This document shows positions 1 through 10,556 of a stretch of DNA of 64,000 bases, one piece after another. This DNA comes from Saccopteryx bilineata (taxonomy: Eukaryota > Chordata > Mammalia > Chiroptera > Emballonuridae): the NCBI RefSeq assembly GCF_036850765.1, contig NC_089493.1, forward strand, positions 130,392,239 to 130,456,238, in the 5' to 3' direction. Made by a program: the position numbers and the translations under genes. Numbering within the stretch: the first letter of the stretch is position 1; every line of letters begins with the position of its first letter. The notes beneath the pieces were generated by a model. The model searched no databases, was not told where the DNA came from, and saw nothing but the letters and a program-made list of their open reading frames with translations.

Positions 1-238
1 CTATTTTAAACACCTGAGTAGAGGCTCCACGGAACCATCCTCAGTGCCTGGGGCCAACTCCCTCAAATCAATCAAGCCATGGCTGTGGGAAAGGAAGAGA
101 GAGGGAGGGAGAGAGAGAGAAGGGGGAGGGGTGTGGAGAAGCAGTTGGTCACTTCTCCTGTGTTCCCTGACTGGGAATCGAACTGGAGGACATCCACACG
201 CCGGGCCAATGCTCTACCACTGAGCCAACCAGCCAAGG
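1..238 (-). mobile_element. tRNA-derived SINE (type D), cut by window edge
   Basis: The minus-strand copy has its tRNA-like head at 190-238, where the reverse complement gives TTGGCTCAGTGGTAGAGC, and a GA-rich body at 90-135. I call type D the family with a 'CAGCCAGTGGCTCAATTGGTT' style middle. The 3' end lies left of the window. Confidence 0.85.
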
Positions 239-660
239 ACAACAGTCTTTTTCTGAGTGCATGCCTCAACCTTCAGGGAGCTCACAGGACAAAGGGAAAC
301 ATATGCTGGGTGCTGCCAAGGAGGGCAATAAGGGGCCTGTTGGAACTCAGAGGAAGGGCTTGGACCCAGCCAGATGTGGTGATAGCTGAACAGGGTATAA
401 AATGAGCAGGAGTCGGCCAGAGAATACAGGGTAGGGTATGGGCTTCAAACTGAGGGATCAACATATGGAGAAGAACAATGGAGGTAAGAAGCAGGGGCAT
501 GTGGTGGCACATGGAGCCAGAATGATGAGTGGGAGCTGCTGCCAAAAGCTTTTGAGTGCTAAGCAGAGGTGTCTGGTTTTTTATCCAGAAATCTTTGGGA
601 AACATTGAGGGGTGTTTGAAAAGGCAGTGGTCAACACACAAACCAGAATGGCTGAAATGA
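239..660. other. unique sequence, nothing recognised
   Basis: This is non-repetitive sequence with no convincing exon. The open frames here are short and have no recognisable protein motif. Confidence 0.5.
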
Positions 661-1130
661 AGAACATTAAAAAATAATCCAGTGGTAGTGAGCATGAGAC
701 ATAGCTGGAACCCTCATACACAGCTGGTGGGAGTAAAAATTAGCTCAACCGCTTTTGAAAAATTGGTAGAATCTGCTGGGCTGAGCTATGTCCAGCCTCT
801 GACCCAGAGTGTCCACTCCTAGGTCTCCACGCAGCAGAAAGGCATATGGAACACGTGCAAGGCTGCTCACAGCAGCTGGACTTACATAGCCCAATAGAGA
901 AAGCACCCTGAATGCCAGCCAGCAGTTAAATGGATCAATAAACTGTTGTGTATTCATAATATAACAAACAGCAACTACAACTCCACCCAACCTCATGGGT
1001 GAATCTCATAAAAATAAATAAAAGGATAAGTGATAGAAACCAGAGACAAGAGTATGTAATGCCCATTTAAAAAGAGTTGCAATGGTTCATTCTGTTCTGT
1101 TTTCTAGTTTACCATAATAAAAATTAAAAG
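660..1130 (+). mobile_element. ancient L1 3'-end fragment
   Basis: The sequence follows the L1 ORF2 C-terminal/3' UTR order: 'CAGCTGGTGGGAGT', then the 'CCACTCCTAG' region, then 'AATGGATCAATAAA', 'ATGGGTGAATCTCATAAA' and a tail. It is heavily diverged, consistent with an old mammalian-wide L1M copy. It has no coding capacity. Confidence 0.65.
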
Positions 1131-1139
1131 TGAAAAAAA

Positions 1140-1479
1140 TTCCATAGAAGCAACTTGGGTTGCTTTCATATCATTGCTACAATAAATAATGCTGCAATGG
1201 ACATAGGGGTGCCTATGTCTTTTTTTTTTTTTTTTTTTTTTTGCCTATGTCTTTTTGAATTAGTGTTTGTAGTTCTTCAGATAAATACACCCAGAAGTGA
1301 AATTGCTAGGTCATGTGTGGCTCTATGTTCAACTTTCTGAGAAACCTTCATACTCACAGGTATGAAGTGCTGTCTCACTGTGGTTTTGGTTTGCATCTCC
1401 CTGATGGTCAGCAATGCTGAGCAACTTCTCAGATGTCTGTATGTCCTCTTCGGAGTGATGCCTATTCAATTCCGCTCAT
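1140..1479 (-). mobile_element. L1 3' region, inverted, split by poly-T and SINEs
   Basis: On the minus strand this is L1 ORF2 3' sequence ('GAAATTGCTAGGTCATG' is the complement of a typical L1 3' stretch). A poly-T tract at 1219-1241 interrupts it, with the adjacent words CCTATGTCTTTTT duplicated on both sides. The fragment resumes after two SINEs at about 2083-2360. Confidence 0.6.
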
Positions 1480-1511
1480 TTTTAAAAAAATTTTTTTTTA
1501 TTTATTTATTT

Positions 1512-1567
<56 letters not shown>

Positions 1568-1688
1568 GAGGAGCAGGAAGCTTCAACTCCCATATGTACC
1601 TTGACCAGGCAATCCCAGGGTTTTGAACTGGCAACCTCAGAGTTCCAGGTCGATGCTTTCTTTATCCACTGCGCCACCACAGGTAAGG
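1480..1688 (-). mobile_element. SINE type C with expanded (GA)n
   Basis: Type C is the ~185 bp family with head GCCTGACCTGTGGTGGCGCAG and the words AAACCCTGGGCTTGCC. This minus copy carries a pure (GA)n tract at about 1515-1563. It is flanked by TCCGCTCATTTTTA at both ends (about 1470 and 1689), a target-site duplication. Confidence 0.9.
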
Positions 1689-1702
1689 CTCCGCTCATTT
1701 TT

Positions 1703-2082
1703 ATTTTTATTTTTTATTTCATTTTATTTTTTACAAGAGAGAGACAGAGAGAGGGGGAAAGACGGACAGACAGACAGGAAGGGAGAGAGATGAGAAGCAT
1801 CAGCTGGTGGTTGCGGCACCTTAGTTATTCATTGACTGCTTTCTCATACATGCCTTGACCCAAGGGACTCCAGCTAAGCCAGTGACCCCTTGCTTAAGTC
1901 AGTGACCTTGAGCTCTAGCCAGTAACGATGGGGTCATGTCTATGATCCCACGCTCAAGCCGGCGACCCTGAGCTCAAGCTGGTGAGCCCACCCTCAAACC
2001 GATGACCTCAGGGTTTTGAATCTGGTTTCTCAGCATCCCAGGTCAACACTCTATCATCCACTGCACCACAACCTGGTCAGGC
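1703..2082 (-). mobile_element. SINE type B, diverged
   Basis: Type B is the ~340 bp family with head GCCTGACCAGGCGGTGGCGC and repeated 'GCTTGAGC..AAGGTC' words. This minus copy contains extra 'AGCTCAAGC' modules and is clearly diverged. It abuts the preceding type C copy, and both sit inside the older inverted L1. Confidence 0.85.
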
Positions 2083-2360
2083 CATTTCATTTTTAAATCA
2101 GATACTTCAATTGTTTGAATGTTAAGTTGTATTAGTTCCTTATATAGTTTAGATATTAACCCTTTAGATGTAACATTGGTAAGTATCTTCCCCTATTCAG
2201 TAGGTTGTTTTCTTCATCTCTTAATGGTTTCCTTTGCTGTAGTTTAATATATTTGCTTATTTTTTCTTTCATTTCCCTTGACGGAGGAAATATATCCATA
2301 TATATATTACTAAAAGCAATGTCAAAGCAATTTTCTATAAAACTTAGCCTAACTTCAAAC
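2083..2360 (-). mobile_element. L1 fragment continuing across SINE insertions
   Basis: This is the minus-strand L1 sequence that continues from 1140-1479. The segment containing TTAGATATTAACCCTTTAGA and 'TTGCTGTAGTTTAATATATTTG' has the usual composition of inverted L1 ORF2/3' sequence. Confidence 0.5.
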
Positions 2361-3289
2361 TTTGACTTCTTTTTTGTTGAGTGAGCTGAACCCCATGGAG
2401 GTACAGACAGAAAACAGCTTTCCCCTCCCCTCATCTATTGTCTGAGGTGCCATCAGATTCTGACCTTGCCCCTTAACATTGTCACAGGTTTCTCATTTTT
2501 AGGAATTAAAAGCCCAGTCCAGTCTGAATCAAAATTTCCTTTGCACATTTAAGGTAAGGCTTGTGCCAAGCCTCCTCTCAGACCTGACCCAGCGAGAAGG
2601 GGGGAGGCACGCACTGTTTCTGCACTACCAGTCCCCTGCCCTGCTGGCCTCTCCCCCAGGGAGGGTATGGGGAGGGTGCTGGAAGAAATGCCTATCTCTG
2701 TCCACTTGGCTGATGCTATTTACCATCTCTAGGCTACAGCTGCCCTCATGGATAATGGCTGTTCCAGGGCTGGCTCTTCATCGCATGTCAATGGTGTCGT
2801 CCATGTCACCCAGTTCCAAAACTCGCTGCTGGACCTTGGCTGACCTCTTGCCTGCCACCAGCTGATTCCCACAGGACCTGCTTTAGAGCTTGTCACCACG
2901 GGGGTCCCCTCCCTTCTGCAGCAAAGTCTCATCCCTGCAGCTGAAATCCAGTTCCTTTCAGCATGTCCACTGGCCCTAGGGACATGCATGCCCTGGTAAG
3001 GTCCCCAGCTCTGGCCATGCAGGCTGCCCTCTGCTACACCCGCCTTCACATGCTGTTCCGCTCAGCATCTATGTCCAAATGTTTTCCCAGATCTGGAGAT
3101 ACATGTCAAGTGGGAGCATAATATAGCACTCAGAGCGCAATCTTCCAAAGGTTGGGGTTCCAACGCTAACATCCTGCCAACTCAACTTCTTTGTGCCGCC
3201 ATTACCTCATTTAACATTAAAATAGTATTCATTTTTTATCCCATAGGGTTACTGAGAATATATTTTTATAAACTCCTATCTTTTTAATG
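2361..3289. other. unique upstream sequence of the CYP1A2-like gene
   Basis: This non-repetitive block lies 1.5-2.4 kb upstream of the inferred CYP1A2-like start site, where the human gene has distal aryl-hydrocarbon-receptor response elements (established knowledge). One core CACGC/GCGTG word occurs at 2608-2612. No ORF looks like a conserved protein. Confidence 0.45.
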
Positions 3290-3441
3290 TTTATTTTATT
3301 AATTTAGAGAGAGGGTAAGGGAGAGAGACAGACAGACAGAAACATCAATCTGTTCCTGTATGTGCCCTGAATGGGGATCGAACCCACAAACTCTGCGCTT
3401 CGGGACAGTGCTCCAACCAATTGAGCTATGTGGCCAGGGCC
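3290..3441 (-). mobile_element. short tRNA-derived SINE (type E)
   Basis: Type E is the short family whose head contains GAGCGTTGTCCC and whose body says 'CAACCAATGAATGCATAAATAAGTGG'. This minus copy ends at the head complement 'TTGAGCTATGTGGCCAGGGC'. Confidence 0.75.
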
Positions 3442-3784
3442 TGAGAATGTTTTTTGTTAATACATAGGAGGCTCATAGAACAATGCTGGGCCCATAAGTA
3501 GCCAGCACTATAATATGTGTTCTAAATACACACATGCTGTCTCCCTCACCAGCAGCCCACCACTGTACTCAGGGCTGGGTTGTCCCTTACCAGCAGGTAT
3601 CCCACTCTTAAAGTTTGGGTTTCCTAGGAGTCCTTTCAGTTGGCCTTGTGAGATGAACCTATTCCTCCTTTCTTCCCCAGGAGGAGAAGAACAAACTCCT
3701 TACCAAACAACTGCTCGTCCGCCTTTAAGCTTGCTTTCATACAATGAACACCCACACACCCTCACAGAGGTTCATAGATAGCCA

Positions 3785-4200
3785 GCATTTGTACTGTCTG
3801 TTCTCTCTCTCTTCTCTATGTAGATATTCAGATAGTTGTACATTTTAAAAAATATTTTTATATATACATTTTTAAACAGAACCTTTTAAAACAACCAGGT
3901 TGCAGAAATTGTGACTTTATCTTCAAACACCACAGCATTAACCTCCTATGATGATCTCCTAAGATATTCTCATCGAAGAGCGTTAAATTCTATATCTCCA
4001 AGTCCTTCTTTGTGCATCTTCCATTGTCCTCAGAATGTCTTTTTGTAGCTTAAAGAAATATATACATTTTAATTCAGGGTCCAATCAAGAGTCACACACT
4101 GCATTTGGTTATGTCTTTATTGTCTCTTTGCTTAGAAAAGGTCCTTGTCTTTTTTTCTTCTTCTTTTTTTTTTTTTTTTTTTATGGCAGTGACCCTTTGG
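3785..4200 (-). mobile_element. probable old L1 fragment with poly-T
   Basis: The words 'TTCAGGGTCCAATCAAGAGT' and 'CACACTGCATTTGGTTATGT' recall the inverted 5'/3' portions of old L1M copies. A poly-T tract lies at 4147-4181. The family call is uncertain. Confidence 0.4.
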
Positions 4201-4770
4201 AACAACAGTACATACCAGTTGCCATGAAGAACACCCCCAGCATGGACTGTCTTCATTCACTTTTACTTTCTCTCCAGGAGGGAGGAGGACGGGGGCTGCA
4301 ATGTAGAATGCAGGATTCTCACCTGGATTCATCTCTTGGTTCCAGGTTAAGGACTTGGATTGAAATTCAGAGATGGCTGGAACACTCCTGTTCCATATCT
4401 GTCTTTGCAGGTGGTTGGAAGGGAAATACAGATCATGCTTCCGGATGGGAGCAGTGAGCCCCCTGTTTGGCCTTCACCATAGACACAGAGGAGAGAAGGC
4501 TGGACTAATCCAGAGGCCTCTCACTACTAGCACCCTGCTGGGCCTTGAGAGAAATAATCTCTCCCCTCCCAGCCTGGACCGTGAAAGTAGCTAGAAAACC
4601 CTTCCCAGGGACACAGCACCTATCAGGGAAGAGCTGCCCCTGGGCCTGGGTGGAGGTGGAGTTAAGGGATCATGTCCCAAGACCAAGGTCAGATCCTTCC
4701 AACTTTATTCAGGTGACCAGGAGAGCGGGGGTCAACATCAGTGTTTATAAAAGGCACCCTCACCTGGCTC
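4200..4770 (+). promoter_or_regulatory. CYP1A2-type proximal promoter with TATA box
   Basis: A canonical TATAAAA lies at 4746-4752, about 25-30 bp before sequence that corresponds to the noncoding exon 1 of CYP1A2. The promoter therefore survives structurally although the gene downstream is broken. Whether it is still transcribed cannot be read from the sequence. No typical XRE was found in this proximal block. Confidence 0.65.
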
Positions 4771-4825
4771 CAGAAACTGTACCAGCTCTCACTGCCCTGC
4801 TGATAACAAGCATCTGCCTCCACGG
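4771..4825 (+). pseudogene. CYP1A2: CYP1A2-like exon 1 (noncoding)
   Basis: The exon lies about 25 bp downstream of the TATA box and ends ...GCATCTGCCTCCACGG before a GTACCA donor at 4826. This matches the human CYP1A2 exon 1 pattern, a ~55 bp noncoding exon ending in 'CACCTGCCTCTACAG'. Intron 1 is ~850 bp, close to the human size. It contains an (ATGC)n-like tract at 5597-5627. Confidence 0.7.
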
Positions 4826-5674
4826 GTACCAGGTCTCTTGGGCCCATTTCTCAGCCTCCAGGACTGCCCCACATTATACCTTGGGAAGAATAGAGATGGA
4901 GTAGTGGGAAGACCCAGGATTCGGTGTAGGAGGCCTGAGTTGTAGCCCATGCTATCTAGTACCAGGCCTGAGTCTCTCCATTTTTAAATGAGCAGCTTGG
5001 ACTGGGCCATCTCTAAAAACCTAAGTATGATTGGAGTGAAGCGATGGGGAGGGTTTTTGCCAACACCAGGCACAAGGGTCACATTGGACCAGGCTGCAGC
5101 TCAACCTGAGCCTCCAAGACTGGAGTAGGGGCATCTTCGGAGGAGGTGACTTTCTTGATCTTGATAAAGACATCTCTGGGAGAAGAGAATCACAAGCCAT
5201 TTGCATCCATCCTGAGACCTTGACTGCTCCTCAGTGTTACTAAGTAGGATCAGCTTTCCAGTCCCTGGGTATGAGGCAGTATCTCCAGGAAGCCAGCACC
5301 AACGGGGCCCCTTTAACACATGGCTCAGCATACACCCTGTGCTGCAGGCTCCCTCCCAGTTTGGAAGTGGTCACTTGCCGCTACTCCAGCCTCAGAATTG
5401 GAAACTGAGATAATGGGCAGCAGGAAAGGCCATGGCTGGCAGTTCAAACACTCACGTTGGGAGACATAAAGCCTCTCTCCAGCCCTCAGATTCTGTGATG
5501 CACTAAGGAACCATGTTGCACATAACTTAGTCTTCCTGATGGGAAGCCAAGCACAGAACTTACTCACTGACTGAGTGAGTAAATGAATGAAGAATGGATG
5601 CATGCATACATGCATGCATGCATGCATGAGTCCATTTTGACCCTGTGTGGTTCCTCTTTCTTCTTCCTCTGCAG

Positions 5675-6512
5675 TTGGTACAGATGGCATTGTCCTGGAC
5701 CAGTTCTGTCTTTGCCACAGAGCTAGCTCCTCCTGGCCTCCACCATCTTCTACCTGATGTTCTGGGTGGTCAGGGCCTGGCAGCCTTAGGTCCCCAAAGG
5801 GCTAAAGAGTCCACCGGGGCCCTGGGCTTGCCTGTGCTTGGACACATGCTGACCTTGGGGAAGAACCACACCTGGTACTGTCTCGGCTGAGCCAGCATTA
5901 TGGGGACGTGCTGGAGATCCGCATTGGTCACACACCTGTGCTGGTGCTCAGTGGCCTGGACACCATCCAGCAGGCCCTGGTGCGGCAGGGTAATGATTTC
6001 AAGGGCTGACCTGACCTCTACAGCTTCACTCTGATCTCTGATGGCCAGAGCATGACCTTCAACCCAGACTCTGGACCAGTGTGGGCTGCCCGTCGGCACC
6101 TGGCTCAAAATGCCCTAAATACCTTCTCCATCACCTCAGATCTGGCTTCCTTGACTGGCTACCTGGAGGAGCATGTGAGCAAGGAGGCTGAGGCCCTCAT
6201 CAGCAAGTTCCAGGAGCTGATGGCAGGGGCTGGGCGCTTTAATCCTTATAAGTAGGTGATAGTGTCAGTGGCCAACGTCATTGGTGCCATGTGCTTCGAG
6301 TGGCACTTCCCTCAGGACAGTGAGGAGATGCTCAGCCTTGTGATGAGCAGCCATGAGTTTATGGAGTATGCCACCTCTGGAAACCCTGTGGACTTCTTCT
6401 CTATTCTTAAATACCTGCCCAACCCCACCCTGCAGAGGTTCAAGGCCTTCAAGCACAGGTTCATTCATTTCCTGTGGATGATATCCAGGAGTACTATCAA
6501 AACTTTGACAAT
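5675..6512 (+). pseudogene. CYP1A2: CYP1A2-like exon 2 (main coding exon, broken)
   Basis: The acceptor CTCTGCAG ends at 5674 and TTGGTACAG precedes the ATG at 5684, exactly as in CYP1A2. Codons 1-13 read MALSWTSSVFATE. A tandem AGCT duplication then shifts the frame by +4. Stops lie at TAG 5787-5789, TGA 6007-6009 (in FKG-*-PDLY, where an arginine is usual) and TAG 6253-6255 (where a glutamine is usual). One-base losses near 5825 and 5867 and an indel near 6478 also break the frame. Long stretches such as [20 protein letters not shown] and [15 protein letters not shown] remain readable. The donor GTGAGC starts at 6513. Confidence 0.9.
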
Positions 6513-7062
6513 GTGAGCCCGACATGCAGGGAGAGAAGGGACACCCTGCAGAGCCCAGGTGTAGCCATTTTGCCCAGCTTCATGGTACCCCTCCCCCCAC
6601 ACACACACACAGCTGATGTGATGCTAGGGCCACCTGGGGCCAGCTGTGTGGCCTGAAGCCAATCCTTCTCTTGCTCAGGTCTCATTTTCTTCATCCCTAT
6701 AGTCTCCTTCTTGGAGCTGCCCAAAGCCTCCGAGAGCTCCATAACATGGGGGGCTGTTTCTGTGAATGAGAGGCTTTTGTTCTGCAGGACCCTGAACCCT
6801 GACAGAGACTAATGCTCAGCTCAGGTGTCACTTTGCTTCCCTATACTCAACACTAACATCCTACTTTGAAATTGGACCCCTGGGATTATTGGGAAGAAGG
6901 GTCAATGGGGTATGGAATGATACTTTAAGCCTTACCAAGAGCAGACACCAGCTTCTGCTGTGAGCCTAGTCCACTGAGTGAAGGCCTGGGGTCTGTGCCA
7001 GATGGGATGGGACAAGGTCCTGCCTTTGGCCCTGGGAGTGCTGGTGTGCCCTTAAACCTTAG

Positions 7063-7177
7063 AATGGTGTCCAGGACATCACAGATACCCTGTTGAAGCA
7101 CTGTGAGGAGTTCAGAACCAGCGGCGGCCTCATCTCCTAGATTGTCAACCTTACCAACAACATTTTTGGGGCCGCCA
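7063..7177 (+). pseudogene. CYP1A2: CYP1A2-like exon 3 (with stop)
   Basis: The acceptor AACCTTAG ends at 7062. The reading begins NGVQDITDTLLKH and continues GGLIS-stop-IVNLTNNIFGA. The TAG at 7138-7140 coincides with a ~6-bp deletion relative to the family motif LIPQEKIVNL. The donor is GTAGGAG at 7178. The upstream intron (6513-7062) holds a short (CA)n at 6598-6612. Confidence 0.85.
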
Positions 7178-7309
7178 GTAGGAGCCAGGCTCCTGCCCCT
7201 CATCCATTGGTGCCTGCTGTTCACCCACAGCACTGCTCAGCTCTGCCCCCCAAGTTCATCATATAATTCTCAAATCATATGCCAGATTGTACAGGACACA
7301 GAGATCTGG

Positions 7310-7405
7310 CCTGGGTTCAGGATCTGAGCCGAGGCTGGGACACCAACTCCCAGTGGAAACTCAGCCAGGTCCTTCTAACTCCTCTGGGCCTCAGTTTCCC
7401 CTGTG
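7310..7405 (+). repeat. MIR-like ancient SINE in intron 3
   Basis: The order 'TGGGTTCAGGATCTGAG ... CTCTGGGCCTCAGTTTCCC' is the MIR core and 3' word set. It lies between exons 3 and 4. Confidence 0.6.
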
Positions 7406-7584
7406 AGTCCAGGCCCCCTATAATTCCAGAAGCTTATTATGAGACCAGCAACTCCAGGTTGGGGGTAGAGGAATCAGGGGAGGGAAACAGAAAGACAATG
7501 CTTGGTGCATATGGTGGTGCTTGGTAAATGTCGGTTTCTCATTCCTGTTTTCTTTCCTTCCTTACCTTGCCCTGTGCTGCCCAG

Positions 7585-7674
7585 GATTTGACACAGTCAC
7601 AACTGCCATCTCTTGGAGCCTCCTGTACCTGGTGACAAGGCCCCAAGTGCAGAAAAAGGTCCAGGAGGAGCTTG
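7585..7674 (+). pseudogene. CYP1A2: CYP1A2-like exon 4 (90 bp, undamaged)
   Basis: The exon is exactly 90 bp, with acceptor GCCCAG and donor GTAGGT. It reads the I-helix region [16 protein letters not shown] followed by [13 protein letters not shown], without stop or indel. It is the only internal coding exon here with both splice sites and frame intact apart from exon 6. Confidence 0.9.
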
Positions 7675-7766
7675 GTAGGTGGTGGCCTCCTTCAAAGTAC
7701 TCAAGGCAGGGCACCAGCCAAGGTCTGGGAGGCCCCTTCACCTGTCTGCTCCTTCATACTCTGCAG

Positions 7767-8303
7767 ACTCAGTGATTAGAAAGGTGCGGTAGCCCCGGCT
7801 CTCCGACAGATCCCAGCTGCCCTACATGGAGGCCTTCATCCTGGAGACCTTCAACATTCTTCTCTTTTTTTTTTTTTTTTTCTAAAGCTGGAAACGGGGA
7901 GAGACAGCCAGACAGACTCCCGCATGCGCCCGACCGGGATCCACCTGGCACGCCCACCAGGGGAGACACTCTGCCCACCAGGGGGCGATGCTCTGCCCAT
8001 CCTGGGCGTCGCCATATTGCAACCAGAGCCACTCTAGCGCCTGAGGCAGAGGCCACAGAGCCATCCCCAGCGCCCGGGCCATCTCTGCTCCAATGGAGCC
8101 TTGGCTGCGGGAGGGGAAGAGAGAGACAGAGAGGAAGGAGGGGAGGGGGGTGGAGAAGCAAATGGGCGCTTCTCCTATGTGCCCTGGCCGGGAATCAAAC
8201 CCGGGTCCCCCGCACGCCAGGCCGACGCTCCACCGCTGAGCCAACCGGCCAGGGCCAACATTCTTCTCCTTTGACACTTTGTCCCCTTCACCATCCCCTA
8301 TTG
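7767..8303 (+). pseudogene. CYP1A2: CYP1A2-like exon 5, interrupted by a SINE
   Basis: The first part (7767-7864) reads SVIRKVR-stop-PRLSDRSQLPYMEAFILETF, with a TAG at 7790-7792. It includes the K-helix ExxR region of the P450 fold, which is degraded after ETF. A type A SINE fills 7865-8256. The exon resumes at 8269 and ends at 8303 before the donor GTGAGG. The 12-bp flank AACATTCTTCTC is duplicated at 7853-7864 and 8257-8268. Confidence 0.9.
7865..8256 (-). mobile_element. SINE type A inside P450 exon 5
   Basis: Type A is the ~380 bp family with head GCCCTGGCCGGTTGGCTCAG, B box GGTTCGATTCCC and a GC-rich body containing CGCCCCCTGGTGGGC. This minus copy has a T-rich 5' flank (its poly-A) and the 12-bp target duplication described for exon 5. 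Confidence 0.95.
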
Positions 8304-8830
8304 GTGAGGCTTGCCCAGTCTGCTCTCTTTCCTTTCATCCTCATCACATTTTCTCCTCCCAGTGTCTCAACTCTGGCCTTACCTCAGACTCCAGCACCTT
8401 CTCCCTGACCATGACACCAGGTTCCTCAGGGGCCTCAGCCTTTCCTCTGTCCCTTATTCAGTCGAAACACAGTGAAATCACCCAGCTCCAGGGAGAACAT
8501 AACACCCCGACCTCAGATCTCCTTTGGCTCTACTCATAGTCTCTCCCTGCAAGCACTCTCAACCCAACCAGCCTGGCCTCACTGTCCCGTGAAGGCATGA
8601 ACCAGCCAGTCTCCAATTTTGCTTGTGCTTGGTCTTCTGCTCGAAATGTCTTCTCCTCTCTTCTTTGGCTACCAGAGCCCTCTCCCTGCCCAAGGTCAAT
8701 CCTTATGCAAACCTCTACTCCCCTAGAAGATTTTCTTGACTCATCTAGCTGGCACAACTTCATTCCTATAGCTGGAAGGACTTACAGACATGTATTCTTG
8801 GTTATGCCCTGGGATTTTAACAATGTTTAA
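8304..8830. other. intron 5 left part, L2-like
   Basis: The pyrimidine-rich intronic sequence with words such as 'CTTGTGCTTGGTCTTCTGCTC' and 'CTACTCCCCTAGAAGATTTTC' resembles an inverted L2 3' end. No exon was found. Confidence 0.4.
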
Positions 8831-9853
8831 AAAGACAGTGGTGGTATCCCACCGCAGGTGGTGCTCTGACTGCAGCAGCCGTTGGGAAGGCTGCCCCAGC
8901 GGAGGCAGCAAGATGCCAGCAGATTCCAAGATGGCAACGGAGTAGGCAGACGCACAGACTGTCAGCTTCCACCACCAAACTGGATTACAAATTAACTTAG
9001 GATCATCATAAAAAACCAACTTTGGACTAAAAGAACAGGTCTCAAAAACCAAGGAGCACAGAAGAATCCACACTGATCCTGGTAGGGAGTGTGGGGGCAC
9101 GGTGGAGGCTACCCTGCTCCCAGGAGCAAGGGGAGGCTGAGGCTGAGGGTACAGAAGGGCTCTCATTACAAGGAGGGAGACCCTGAGAGACAGGGGCCCT
9201 CAGTCTCAGAACTGGAGACCCAACCTAGAAATCCATGGACTAGAGGAGACAGACAGACAACATTGAATGGGGAGAAGAGTGAAAGTTCTGTATATGGGAA
9301 GTGGTTGGGGTGCTTTAAAGGGACAGCGCAGAAAATATTGCTCACAACTAATTGCCTGGGACTTCGGGGGTGAGGAGGGCTGAGAGGACTAACTCGTCTT
9401 GCATGAGGAAAGTGGGGAGAACAAGACAAATAGTGATGGGGAGAGGAATGCCTGGGCTGACCTGAGAAGCTGACTCATTCTCCAGTGTGGAGGCAGCCAT
9501 AGCTGGGGGAGGGGTTGATCCCTCCACACAACACAAGCCTACAGTTGTTCTGGGTGTCCCACCTCCAAAGGCCTCTCCAGCTCCAATCAGTGTGAAAGAC
9601 ACAGTGGAAAGCAGGAAGTAAGGGGGAGGGGCAGTAACTCCGGTTTCCAGGGAGATCTGAGATACACTCCTGCTTCTGATACCAAGAACCTGCCCCGTCC
9701 CTGGAGAGCAACTGGCAGAAGAGGCCTTCAGATTCTCAGAGGTCAGACCCACTGCATTCCTGGATACAGTTTCAAATAAGCCCCCTGCTGAAATCAGTAA
9801 ACAAGCTCCCTACTGAGTTAAGCAAACTGGAAGCAGGCAGATTAAGACTTTAT

Positions 9854-10202
9854 GCCTGACCAAATTAAGACTTTATAGTGGCACAGTGGATAGTGTAGGA
9901 CTGGGATGCAGAGGACCCAGGGTCGAGACCCCAAGGTTGCCAGCTTGAGCAAAAAGCTCACCAGCTTGGATCCAATGTCGCTGGCTCCAGCAAGGGGTTA
10001 CTCGGTCTGCTGAAGGACCACGGTCAAGGCACATATGAGAAAGCAATCAGTGAACAACTAAGGTGTCACAACAAAAAACTGATGATTGATGCTTCTCATC
10101 TCTCTCCATTCCTGTTTGTCTGTCCCTATCTATCCCTCTCTCTGACTCTCTCTCTCTGTCCCTGAAAAAAAAAAAAAACTAAATAAACATCCCTTAAAAA
10201 AA
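9854..10202 (+). mobile_element. SINE type B with displaced head
   Basis: The head GCCTGACCA (9854-9862) is followed by a second copy of the flanking word ATTAAGACTTTAT (9864-9876) and only then by AGTGGCACAGTGG. The body and tail are otherwise normal type B. Confidence 0.9.
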
Positions 10203-10210
10203 AAGACTTT

Positions 10211-10556
10211 GTCCCTGGCCGGTTGGCTCAGCGGTAGAGCGTCAGCCTGGCGTGCGGGGGACCCGGGTTCGATTCCCGGCCAGGGCACATAGGAGAAGCG
10301 CCCATTTGCTTCTCCACTCCCCCCCTTCCTCTCTGTCTCTCTCTTCCCCTCCCGCAGCCAAGGCTCCATTGGAGCAAAGATGGCCCGGGCGCTGGGGATG
10401 GCTCCTTGGCCTCTGCCCCAGGCGCTAGAGTGGCTCTGGTCCCAGCAGAGCGTCACCCCTGGTGGGCGTGCCGGGTGGATCCCGGTCGGGTGCATGCAGG
10501 AGTCTGTCTGACTGTCTCTCCCCATTTCCAGCTTCAGAAAAAAAAATACAAAAAAA
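10211..10556 (+). mobile_element. SINE type A
   Basis: This plus copy has B box GGTTCGATTCCCGG and only one of the usual two 'CAGAGCGTC..CCCTGGTGGGC' modules. It is flanked by AAAGACTTT at both ends. Confidence 0.95.

Noticed and set aside
1515..1563. Long (GA)n as a separate regulatory GAGA element
   Set aside because: It is the expanded internal GA tract of a type C SINE.
5684..5890. Short intact P450 N-terminal ORF starting at 5684
   Set aside because: Only 13 codons match the family before the AGCT frameshift. The remainder is an out-of-frame translation.
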